Assembly (NCBI GenBank): GCA_030040825.1
Contig: JASHSY010000041.1
Coordinates: 1-16,644 of the forward strand
From: Xanthobacteraceae bacterium
GTDB taxonomy: Bacteria; Pseudomonadota; Alphaproteobacteria; Rhizobiales; Xanthobacteraceae
Direction: 5' to 3'
Length of the DNA stretch: 16,644 nucleotides
Shown: positions 7,740 to 14,424 of the stretch, in pieces
Numbering within the stretch: position 1 is the first letter of the stretch
Layout of the letters: each line of letters starts with the position of its first letter
Notes under the pieces: generated by a model
Told to the model about the DNA's origin: nothing
Seen by the model: the letters and a program-made list of their open reading frames with translations, nothing else
Databases searched by the model: none
Made by a program: the position numbers and the translations under genes

Positions 7740-7775
7740 ATCGGCCGCGCCGAAAGCGCGGCCGATTTTTATTTT
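7740..7775 (+). terminator. Rho-independent terminator of the binding-protein gene
   Basis: An 11-base-pair perfect stem (7740-7750 with 7756-7766) has the loop CGAAA and is followed by TTTTT-A-TTTT (7766-7775). The stem begins 24 bases after the binding-protein stop codon. The stop codon of the convergent DctA-like gene (7769-7771, minus strand) lies inside the T tract, so both genes end at this structure. The minus-strand reading has no U tract after the stem, so efficient termination is expected mainly for the plus-strand transcript. Confidence 0.9.
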
Positions 7776-9067
7776 ACGTTGCCGCCAAGCGCTTCCTGCA
7801 TGCGGCGCTCATCGAGCGCCCTCTCCCACTTGGCGACGACAAGGGTCGCGATACCGTTGCCTATCAAGTTGGTCGGCGTCAGGCCCTGCGAGAGCAGGCG
7901 GTGCACACCGAGGATCAGCGCCACGCTTTCGACCGGAACGGTCCCGACAGCGGCCAACGTCGCCGTCAGCACAATGAACGCAGCGCCGGCGACACCGGCC
8001 GCACCCTTCGACGCGACCAACAACACCGCCAGCAGCCCGATCTGTTGTTCGGTCGATAACGGCGTATTGGTCGCCTGCGCCAAAAACACCGCCACGGTCG
8101 CAAGATAAAGGCAGGTGCCGTCGAGATTGAACGAATAGCCGGTGGGGATAACAAGACCAACGACGCTTTCGTCACAGCCGAGCGCCTCCAGCTTGGCAAT
8201 GATGCGCGGCAAGACGGTTTCCGACGACGTGGTGGCAATCACGATCAACAGCTCTTCGCGGATATAGCGAATAAAGCGCCACAGACTCACGCCGCACCAA
8301 TGTGCAATCGGCCAGAAGACCACAACAATGAAAATGATGCAGGTGACGTAGAAAGTAACGATGAGCTTGCCGAGCGAGACCAGGGAGCCGGTGCCAAACT
8401 TGCCGACGGTGAATGCAATAGCGCCGAACGCACCGATCGGCGCCGCCCACATCACGATGGCGACGATGCGAAAGAACATTCGCGAGGCGACATCGATCAG
8501 GTCGACAAGCGGTTTGCCAACCTTTCCCATCCAGCTCAGCGCAAACCCACACAGCACCGAGATGTAAAGCACTTGCAGCACGTTGCCTTCGCTGAACGCG
8601 CCGACAAACGTATTGGGAATGATGTCGAGAAGAAATTGGGTGACCGTGCGCCGGTGCGTCATTTCGATGTAAGAGGCCACGCTGGAGGTATCGACGTGTG
8701 AAAGGTCCACGTTCATACCGATACCTGGCCGGAACAGATTGACCGCCACAAGGCCAATGATCAGTGCAACCGTGGTCAAGACCTCGAAATAAATGAGCGC
8801 CTTGAGGGCGACGCGGCCGACCTTGGCCATATTGGCCATGCTGGCGATGCCGTGCACCACAGTGCAGAAAATGATCGGCGCGATCAGCACGCGGATCGCC
8901 TTGATGAAAGCGTCTCCCACCGGTTCCATGCGCGCGCCAAGCGCCGGGTCGAACTGGCCGAGCGCGATGCCGACCGCCATACCGACCAGCACCAGGAACC
9001 AAAGCTGAAAATAAAACGGCCGCACGCGCGTGCCCTCAGCGACCGAGTTTTCAGCGGCTTTGTCCAT
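7769..9067 (-). CDS. dctA: DctA-like DAACS-family cation symporter, altered substrate site
   Basis: A 432-residue inner-membrane secondary transporter of the dicarboxylate/amino acid:cation symporter (DAACS) family. Family motifs are clear: the serine-rich hairpin ATTSSETVLPRI, PTGYSFNLDGTCLY around the cation-binding NxDG, ASKGAAGVAGAAFIVL of hairpin 2, and TNLIGNGIATLVVAKWE at the end. It is very close to DctA overall. However, helix 8 reads G-V-H-R-L-L-S-Q-G-L-T-P-T-N, where E. coli DctA (from memory) reads G-I-D-R-F-M-S-E-A-R-A-L-T-N. The Asp becomes His389 and the substrate-carboxylate-binding Arg becomes Leu396, so C4-dicarboxylate transport is doubtful. Start: ATG at 9067 is chosen; a TTG at 9085 would add six residues but sits only 8 bases after a hairpin. 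Neither start has a clear ribosome site. It lies downstream of an MHS transporter gene on the same strand. Confidence 0.85.
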   Translation of the reverse strand: MDKAAENSVAEGTRVRPFYFQLWFLVLVGMAVGIALGQFDPALGARMEPVGDAFIKAIRVLIAPIIFCTVVHGIASMANMAKVGRVALKALIYFEVLTTVALIIGLVAVNLFRPGIGMNVDLSHVDTSSVASYIEMTHRRTVTQFLLDIIPNTFVGAFSEGNVLQVLYISVLCGFALSWMGKVGKPLVDLIDVASRMFFRIVAIVMWAAPIGAFGAIAFTVGKFGTGSLVSLGKLIVTFYVTCIIFIVVVFWPIAHWCGVSLWRFIRYIREELLIVIATTSSETVLPRIIAKLEALGCDESVVGLVIPTGYSFNLDGTCLYLATVAVFLAQATNTPLSTEQQIGLLAVLLVASKGAAGVAGAAFIVLTATLAAVGTVPVESVALILGVHRLLSQGLTPTNLIGNGIATLVVAKWERALDERRMQEALGGNVK

Positions 9068-9093
9068 GCCGACGGTTGTTTTCAAACCGGGAA

Positions 9094-9118
9094 CACGCGC
9101 GCCGAGACGGCGCGCGTG
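9094..9118 (-). terminator. Intercistronic GC hairpin between MHS transporter and DctA-like gene
   Basis: Perfect 10-base-pair inverted repeat CACGCGCGCC / GGCGCGCGTG with a 5-base loop (9104-9108). It starts 11 bases after the MHS transporter stop. On the minus strand it is followed by TTCCCGGTTTG, a poor U tract, so it may act as a leaky terminator, an mRNA-stabilising hairpin or an attenuator that lowers expression of the downstream symporter. Confidence 0.45.
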
Positions 9119-9129
9119 GGAATCAAGCG

Positions 9130-10455
9130 TCAGGCGTCATACTCCGCCGAAATGTCCTTGCCGGTATAATCCGGCATGAACGCCGCCGAAGCCAAGCTGA
9201 CCACCGCACATGCCGCGATATAGATCGCGATGGCGTAACCTGATGCATAGGCGGCAAACAGCGCGCCGGCGATGATCGGCGACGGCCCACCGGCGATGAT
9301 GGAGGCAAGCTGATAGCCGAGCGAGGCGCCGCTGTAGCGCAAGCGCGGCGTAAATGCTTCCGCGATCAGCGCCGCCTGAGGTCCATACATGATATCGTGC
9401 GGAATGAACGATAGCACGATAGCGATGAACACCGCCGACGGGATCGCCGTATCCACCATGCCGAAATAGAGGAATCCGAACAGGCCGGTGACAGCCGCGC
9501 CGATCAGATACATCTTTCTCCGTCCGATACGGTCAGAGATATGCCCGGACAGCGGAATGGTGATGAACGAGACGCAAGACGCGACCAGCACCGCGGCAAG
9601 AATGAAATCCCGCGACATGTGCAGGGTGTGAACTGCGTAGGCGAAGACAAAGGCAGCGAAGATATAGAATGGCGCCTGCTCGGCCATGCGTAGCAAAGCC
9701 GAGAGGATGATCTCACGCGGCTGCCTCTTGATGACTTCGGCGATCGGCGCTTCCTCGATCTTGTTCTGATCGAGGAGCTTCTGGAACACCGGCGTCTCGA
9801 GGATGCCGAGACGGATCCAGAGGCCGATGCCGACCAGCACGATGGAGATCAGGAACGGAATCCGCCAGCCCCAGACCGGGAATTGGTCGCCCGTCCAAGC
9901 GCTGACGCCGAGGATCACCAAGTTGGACAGAAACAGGCCGCTCGGCACGCCGAATTGCGGCCAAGACGCCACCAGTCCGCGCTGTCCGTGCGTACGCGCC
10001 CATTCCATCGCCAGAAGCACCGATCCGCCCCATTCGCCGCCAACGCCGATGCCTTGCAGGGCGCGCAGAATGGTCAGTAGGACGGCGCCCCAGATGCCGA
10101 TCGACGCGTAGGTGGGCACAAAAGCGATCAGGAAGGTCGCAATGCCCATGCACAACAAGGTCGCAATCAGCGTGGCCTTACGGCCAATGCGGTCGCCGTA
10201 ATGGCCGAATATCACCGCCCCAACCGGACGCGCGACGAAGCCGACGAAATAAGTTCCAAAAGCAGCGAGCGTTCCGGCCACCACCGATTCATGTGGGAAA
10301 TAGAGCTTGCCGAAAACGAGCCCGGCCGCCGTGCCGTAGATAAAGAAATCGTACCACTCGATTGTAGTGCCGATTGTCGATGCGATGACTGCTTTGCGCA
10401 GTTGGGCGCTGTGCGCAGCCTCCGGAAGCGGCGCGTATGTGGCGATCGTAGCCAT
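9130..10455 (-). CDS. MHS-family (metabolite:H+ symporter) MFS transporter
   Basis: A 441-residue inner-membrane transporter with about 12 hydrophobic segments. Motifs of the metabolite:H+ symporter branch (ProP, ShiA, KgtP type) are present: STIGTTIEWYDFFIYG (26-41), GHYGDRIGRK in the first cytoplasmic loop (84-93), RALQGIGVGGEWGGS (131-145), and the repeat of the loop motif GHISDRIGRRK in the second half. Substrate in this branch varies (proline/betaine, shikimate, alpha-ketoglutarate, citrate) and cannot be fixed here. The ATG at 10455 is chosen because GGGAG lies 7 bases upstream and the EWYDF block is at the usual distance; in-frame upstream starts lack ribosome sites. The symporter gene downstream may share its transcript, with a hairpin in between. 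Confidence 0.88.
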   Translation of the reverse strand: MATIATYAPLPEAAHSAQLRKAVIASTIGTTIEWYDFFIYGTAAGLVFGKLYFPHESVVAGTLAAFGTYFVGFVARPVGAVIFGHYGDRIGRKATLIATLLCMGIATFLIAFVPTYASIGIWGAVLLTILRALQGIGVGGEWGGSVLLAMEWARTHGQRGLVASWPQFGVPSGLFLSNLVILGVSAWTGDQFPVWGWRIPFLISIVLVGIGLWIRLGILETPVFQKLLDQNKIEEAPIAEVIKRQPREIILSALLRMAEQAPFYIFAAFVFAYAVHTLHMSRDFILAAVLVASCVSFITIPLSGHISDRIGRRKMYLIGAAVTGLFGFLYFGMVDTAIPSAVFIAIVLSFIPHDIMYGPQAALIAEAFTPRLRYSGASLGYQLASIIAGGPSPIIAGALFAAYASGYAIAIYIAACAVVSLASAAFMPDYTGKDISAEYDA

Positions 10456-10597
10456 GGCGTGTCTCCCTTGATGCATTTTTTCGAGCGGATCTGGCACGAT
10501 CCACCTTATGCAAAGGAAGATACTAAAGGGACGCAGCGGTGGCCATATAGGCTTTAGCCGCAGTGCTGCGATCGCACGGAGCGATTCGAGACCGCAA

Positions 10598-11299
10598 TTA
10601 TTGTGTCGGCTTGCTCAAGGCCATCACGGTTATCGGCCTATCGCGGTAGTAGTCCGCGAACAGCTTTTTCAGATTATCCACCTTGGGCAGATCGTTGAAC
10701 ACGATGTACGGATAGGACGGATGCAGCACCAAAAAGTCCTGGTGATAATCCTCCGCCGGAAAGAAGCCGGTGAGCGGCTCAAGCTTGGTCACGATCGGAC
10801 TTGGAAAAACACGGGCTTTGTCCAGCTGAGCGATATAGGCCTCAGCGATGCGTTTTTGTTGTTCGTCGGCGTAGAAGATGGCGGAACGATACGACGGCCC
10901 CCGATCGGGACCTTGATAGTTCAATTCGGTCGGATTGTGCGCGACTGAAAAATAAATCTGCAAAATCTTCCCGTAGGAAATCTGTTTCGGGTCGAAGGTT
11001 ACCGCAACCGACTCGGCGTGACCGGTCGTCTCGGTGCCGACCATCTGATAATGCGCGGTTTCTTTCTTACCACCGGAATAACCGGAAACGGCCCGGGTGA
11101 CCCCTTTGGTATGCTCGAAAACACCCTGCACGCCCCAGAAGCAGCCGCCCGCCAGCACTACGGTCTGCGGTCCGGCGCCTGACGGTGTGGACAAATCGGT
11201 TGCCGGCTCCGGGATCGACACCGCCGGCTCGGCGGCGTGAGCCGTGGCCAGCGCCAAACCCATAAGCGGGATTGCAAACAAGATGCGCAGGATTTTCAT
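10598..11299 (-). CDS. msrA: Exported peptide methionine sulfoxide reductase MsrA, single-cysteine type
   Basis: A 233-residue precursor. The signal peptide MKILRILFAIPLMGLALA ends AHA|AE (cleavage after about residue 22), so the enzyme should act outside the cytoplasm. The catalytic motif GGCFWGVQGVFE places the nucleophile at Cys53. Other MsrA blocks follow: SGYSGG, GHAESVAVTFDP, NPTELNYQGPDRGPSYRSAIFY and AEDYHQDFL. MsrA reduces methionine-S-sulfoxide in proteins. Cys53 is the only cysteine in the whole protein, so there is no resolving cysteine and recycling must use an outside thiol or reductant. The ATG at 11299 has GGGAG six bases upstream and begins the signal peptide exactly. It is divergent from the cupin gene; the 175-base gap between them shows no convincing promoter. 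Confidence 0.92.
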   Translation of the reverse strand: MKILRILFAIPLMGLALATAHAAEPAVSIPEPATDLSTPSGAGPQTVVLAGGCFWGVQGVFEHTKGVTRAVSGYSGGKKETAHYQMVGTETTGHAESVAVTFDPKQISYGKILQIYFSVAHNPTELNYQGPDRGPSYRSAIFYADEQQKRIAEAYIAQLDKARVFPSPIVTKLEPLTGFFPAEDYHQDFLVLHPSYPYIVFNDLPKVDNLKKLFADYYRDRPITVMALSKPTQ

Positions 11300-11474
11300 C
11301 GGTCTCTCCCGGACGTTCTGTAGCGGAGCTTGATAATCGGATTGGACGATGTGTAGGGCAGAATGCGCGCAGGAGGCCAATCACAATTGTCGCCACTGCC
11401 AAGCGTGCGCCGGTCACGACATTGTGTGATGCCTGTGCGAAGCTTGTGCGCTGGCAACAAGGATGAGGTGCGAC

Positions 11475-11954
11475 ATGAGTTTGCAGGTGCGCCGGGTGGT
11501 AACCGGCCATGACGTTCGCGGGCACGCCGTCATTGCCATCGACGAAACGACCACCAACGTGATTACGCCTCGTCCTGGAATATCGGCGAGCGTGATTTGG
11601 ACGACCGAAGGATTCCCGGCTGACAATTCTAGCGTGGATGACGGTGGAGCGCGCAAGGTCAGCACCGCACATGCGAACGGCACGGTATTCCGCGTCATTG
11701 AATTCATGCCGGGCGCGGCACGGCGCATGCATCGGACCGACTCGGTCGACTACGCAATCGTCATCGCCGGCGAGATCGATATGCAACTCGACGACGGCCA
11801 CGAGGTGCACCTCAAAGCGGGCGACGTCCTGGTGCAACGCGGCACCATTCATAACTGGGTCAACCGCGGCGACCGACCTTGCATCATGGCCTTCGTGCTG
11901 ATCGACGCCAAGCCGGTGACGGTAGGCGGCAGGACATTGCACGCCGAAGGCTGA
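11475..11954 (+). CDS. Cupin-domain protein, function unknown
   Basis: A 159-residue soluble protein. The second half is a single cupin barrel: a first motif around MHRTDSVDYAIVIAGEIDM (from about residue 86) and a second around LKAGDVLVQRGTIHNWVNRG (from about residue 113), with His residues in both motifs that could hold a metal ion. It resembles stand-alone cupins annotated only as cupin domain-containing protein, some of which sit in aromatic-compound pathways; no substrate can be claimed. The start is taken as the ATG at 11475, with GAGG six bases upstream. An ATG at 11463 is too close to its only purine-rich stretch. It is followed after 95 bases by the REC-EAL gene on the same strand, possibly co-transcribed. 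Confidence 0.8.
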   Translation: MSLQVRRVVTGHDVRGHAVIAIDETTTNVITPRPGISASVIWTTEGFPADNSSVDDGGARKVSTAHANGTVFRVIEFMPGAARRMHRTDSVDYAIVIAGEIDMQLDDGHEVHLKAGDVLVQRGTIHNWVNRGDRPCIMAFVLIDAKPVTVGGRTLHAEG

Positions 11955-12049
11955 GTGGTTCGCCTGTCAGCACGACAGCAACCGCGGCACAGCCGAAACC
12001 ACCGGTTAACAATTTCGCTTCAAACATCGCCCACCGGACAGGTCCAGTG

Positions 12050-13315
12050 ATGAGTACAAAAGCGGCGCGGCCGGTAATACCAGCCGCCGACACGATGACG
12101 TGCGAGCCCGTCGAGCGCGACGGTGGTGCGCGCACGCGGCTGTGCTTTATCGTCGATGCCGACGACAGTATCCGGCATTTTTTGTCGCTGGTTTTGCATG
12201 GCGCCGGACTGGATACTGAGGAATTCGCCGACGGCCAGAGTTTCCGCGCCGCGATCGCCCGGCGCTCGCCCGACCTTGTTTTCCTCAACATCGCGCTCGA
12301 ATCCACCGACGCGATGGAATGTGTGGTTGCACTCGGCAAAAAGAATTACTGCGGCTACGTCCAGCTGATGAGCAGCCGCGGTTTGGCGGTGCTCGAACAT
12401 GTCAAAAGCATCGGCCAGCAGCAGCGGCTGCAGATGCTTACCCCGCTCAAGAAGCCGTTCCAGACCGGCGCCGTCCTGACCATTTTGCAGGATTTGCGGC
12501 TTGGCCACCCGCCACCGGTGGCGACCCGCGTCGAACTGCAAGAAGCGTTACGCCAAAACTGGATCGAATTCTGGTATCAACCGAAGATCGACCTGCGCAA
12601 GAAACAGCTGGTCGGCGTCGAGGCGTTTGCCCGGGCGCGCCACCCGCAAAAGGGCGTGCTTATGCCCGCGGCGTTCATGCCTGGCGCTACGGATTCGGAC
12701 CTTATCGCGCTCTCCGAGCTCGCGCTCGAAACCGGACTCAAAGCCAACCTCACTTTCGCACGGCTCGGAGTTCATTTACGGCTGGCGGTGAACATCCCGG
12801 TCAGCGCATTGGTCAAGGTCGCAATCGCCGACTTCGTGCGAACCTATCGTCCACAATACGAGAAGTGGCCTGGCGTCGTTATCGACGTGCCGGAAGAACA
12901 GGTCGTCACCGAACTTACGCTTGCCAGCGAGATCGGCAGAAAACTTCGGCCGCTCGACGTTTATCTGGCGATCGACGATTTTGGCCGTGGCTATTCCTCG
13001 CTGGCGCAGGTCAATGAGTCGCCGTTTGCCGAACTCAAGCTCGCCCGTACTTTTATAGCCGATTGCGGCAGCGACAAAATCAACGCGCCGTTATGCAAGA
13101 CCGTGATTGACCTCGCGCACGGTTTTGGCATCGTCGCGGTCGGCGTTGGCATCGAAAAAGCTTCGGAAGCGCTCGCGCTGGTCAGCATGGGCTGCGATTA
13201 CGGACAGGGATTTTTGCTCGGCCAGCCGATGCCGGAGGAGCGCTTCGTGTCGCTCTTGCGTCAACGCGCCGCTTCACAGGGTCGTCAACTCGGCGCCGAA
13301 CAGCCGAATGCGTAA
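12050..13315 (+). CDS. REC-EAL protein with degenerate receiver and EAL domains
   Basis: A 421-residue cytoplasmic signalling protein. Residues about 31-145 resemble a response-regulator receiver: acidic cluster Asp36/Asp38/Asp39 and Lys134/Lys135 are present, but the phospho-acceptor position in DLVFLNIAL is Asn80 instead of Asp. Residues about 160-405 are an EAL domain. EAL is EAF (191-193), the asparagine is kept (Asn248), the first Glu of the LEITE-type motif is Asp279, the DDFG pair is kept (Asp309, Asp310), Lys330 is kept, but the AEGVE motif reads AVGVG so its glutamates are Val364 and Gly367, and Gln386 remains. Active EAL phosphodiesterases need the acidic metal ligands, so this one is probably inactive and may instead bind c-di-GMP or a protein partner. 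ATG at 12050 is the start best placed for the domains; ribosome site weak. The longer open frame upstream overlaps the cupin gene and is not used. Confidence 0.87.
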   Translation: MSTKAARPVIPAADTMTCEPVERDGGARTRLCFIVDADDSIRHFLSLVLHGAGLDTEEFADGQSFRAAIARRSPDLVFLNIALESTDAMECVVALGKKNYCGYVQLMSSRGLAVLEHVKSIGQQQRLQMLTPLKKPFQTGAVLTILQDLRLGHPPPVATRVELQEALRQNWIEFWYQPKIDLRKKQLVGVEAFARARHPQKGVLMPAAFMPGATDSDLIALSELALETGLKANLTFARLGVHLRLAVNIPVSALVKVAIADFVRTYRPQYEKWPGVVIDVPEEQVVTELTLASEIGRKLRPLDVYLAIDDFGRGYSSLAQVNESPFAELKLARTFIADCGSDKINAPLCKTVIDLAHGFGIVAVGVGIEKASEALALVSMGCDYGQGFLLGQPMPEERFVSLLRQRAASQGRQLGAEQPNA

Positions 13316-13379
13316 GGCGACAGGCGCGGTTGCCGTTCGGCACCGAAAAGTGTATCCAACGGCGCGCTAGTGGAGCGGA

Positions 13380-13465
13380 TTTGACATTCGCTACCCCAGC
13401 GGTCAAGTCGTGAAGCGAATGTCAAACATTCGCACGAGAGACGGCCGAACTGCGATGCGAATGTT
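13380..13465. repeat. Tandem pair of 41-base palindromic units upstream of tRNA-Pro
   Basis: Unit 1 (13383-13423) and unit 2 (13425-13465) lie head to tail at a 42-base period and agree at 24 of 41 aligned positions. Each starts with ACATTCGC and ends with GCGAATGT, and each pairs its ends into a stem around a 21-base loop: 13 base pairs for 13380-13392/13414-13426 and 10 base pairs for 13425-13434/13456-13465. The inner arms also pair with each other (13415-13421 with 13427-13433, loop TCAAA). Function unknown; a REP-like intergenic element is one possibility. Confidence 0.75.
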
Positions 13466-13482
13466 AGAATCGGTCGACTAGG

Positions 13483-13559
13483 CGGGGCATAGCGTAGCCT
13501 GGTAGCGCGTCTGCTTTGGGAGCAGAAGGTCGCAGGTTCAAATCCTGCTGCCCCGACCA
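13483..13559 (+). tRNA. tRNA-Pro (anticodon UGG)
   Basis: A 77-base gene with encoded CCA. The acceptor stem CGGGGCA (13483-13489) pairs with TGCCCCG (13549-13555). The anticodon stem TCTGC/GCAGA encloses loop TTTGGGA with anticodon TGG at 13517-13519, and the T arm is GCAGG-TTCAAAT-CCTGC. A possible -10 box TAGAAT lies at 13465-13470, with no clear -35, and overlaps the last base of the repeat upstream. The antisense frame here gives the well-known false peptide containing GFEPATFCSQSRRATRLR. Confidence 0.97.
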
Positions 13560-13607
13560 TCCGACTTCGTTGCGCTTTGTCGGGAATTACCATCGGAAGT
13601 TAGTCTC

Positions 13608-13913
13608 ATGACCGCCCGCATTTACCGACCGGCCCGCACGGCGATGCAGTCCGGCCAAGCCAATACCAAGGCATGGGTGCTCGACTACGAACCGGAGCAG
13701 CCGCGCCACATCGAGCCGCTGATGGGCTGGACCAGTTCGGGCGACATGAAGCAACAAATCCGGTTGCAATTCGACAGCAAGGACGAAGCGGTTGCCTTTT
13801 GCCAGCGCGAAGGCATCCCCTATCAGGTATTCGAGAGCGAACCAGCCGCTCGCCAGCGCATCTCGTATTCCGATAATTTCGCATATCCGCGCCGCGAAGC
13901 TTGGACCCACTAG
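13608..13913 (+). CDS. NDUFS4-like accessory subunit of respiratory complex I
   Basis: A 101-residue soluble protein of the NDUFS4/ETC complex I subunit family, an accessory subunit that alphaproteobacteria share with mitochondria. Visible family features: N-terminal TARIYRPARTAMQSGQANTK with the A-R-I-Y-x-P-x-x-x-x-x-Q-S-G pattern, WVLDYEPE, the GWTSSGD turn, LQFDSKDEAVAFCQREG, and the C-terminal YSDNFAYPRREAWTH typical of the family. It should sit on the peripheral arm of NADH:ubiquinone oxidoreductase near the electron-input module. GGAAG lies 8 bases before the ATG. The gene stands alone after tRNA-Pro, away from any nuo operon in this window, and converges with the DUF192 gene with only 23 bases between the stops. 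No terminator hairpin was found there. Confidence 0.93.
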   Translation: MTARIYRPARTAMQSGQANTKAWVLDYEPEQPRHIEPLMGWTSSGDMKQQIRLQFDSKDEAVAFCQREGIPYQVFESEPAARQRISYSDNFAYPRREAWTH

Positions 13914-13936
13914 CTGGCGGGACAGAATTCGGACCA

Positions 13937-14356
13937 CTAGCGCAAGGCCGGGCTTTCCACCTGGTCGCCCGGAGCAATGCCGAGCTTGCGCGCGGTGCCG
14001 CCGATGACCTCAAGCACGGAGCGCACCGGACCGCCCGAAGGGATCAACGCATCCGACAGCGGTTTGGCGTTCTCGGCGATGCTAAGGATGTGGCCGTCGG
14101 CGCGGATGAAGATCATATCGAGCGGGATGTAAGTGTTGTGCATCCAGAACGCGACCGGCCGCTCTTCCTTGAAGTCAAACAGCATGCCGTGGCCCGCGGG
14201 CAATTCTTTGCGGAACATCAGACCGCGTTCGCGTTCGGCATCGTTGGTCGCCAATTCCACGGTGAAGGCGCGCACACCACTTTTGGTGACGATTTCAAGC
14301 GTCGCTTCGCCGGCAGCGAACGCCGGGGCAGCAAAGCATATGGCCAAAACGACCAA
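13937..14356 (-). CDS. Exported DUF192 protein
   Basis: About 139 residues as drawn. A hydrophobic leader ending APAFA|AGEA is followed by the complete DUF192 domain: FTVELATNDAERERGLMFR, LFDFKEERPVAFWMHNTYIP-LDMIFI, the I-L-S-I-x-E segment, and SVLEVIGGTARKLGIAPGD. DUF192 proteins are small secreted beta-rich proteins of unknown function. The start is uncertain. There is no in-frame ATG or GTG between the end of the cold-shock gene and the domain. The TTG at 14356-14354 is used here, but it gives a leader without a positive n-region. ATT codons at 14386 and 14383 would add arginines before the hydrophobic core. None has a clear ribosome site. It lies just downstream of the double cold-shock gene on the same strand and is probably co-transcribed with it. 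Confidence 0.8.
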   Translation of the reverse strand: MVVLAICFAAPAFAAGEATLEIVTKSGVRAFTVELATNDAERERGLMFRKELPAGHGMLFDFKEERPVAFWMHNTYIPLDMIFIRADGHILSIAENAKPLSDALIPSGGPVRSVLEVIGGTARKLGIAPGDQVESPALR

Positions 14357-14424
14357 CGCGGCGAACCGGGCTCGGCCACCAATAATGGAAAGAAAGGCGG
14401 CGAAGCGGCCTGGTGTGAGGCAGC

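Noticed and set aside
8172..9002. Out-of-frame minus-strand frame within the DctA-like gene
   Set aside because: Arg/His/Gly-rich shadow of the symporter frame, which carries all the family motifs.
11067..11942. A 291-codon minus-strand frame spanning msrA upstream region and the cupin gene
   Set aside because: It is a different frame from msrA, runs antisense to the cupin gene and shows no domain.
13381..13386. Perfect TTGACA upstream of tRNA-Pro
   Set aside because: No -10 box follows at usable spacing, and the hexamer is part of the inverted-repeat arm.
13285..13593. A 102-codon minus-strand frame containing GFEPATFCSQSRRATRLRYAPP
   Set aside because: This is the antisense of tRNA-Pro, a well-known false protein found in many annotations; the tRNA folds perfectly on the plus strand.
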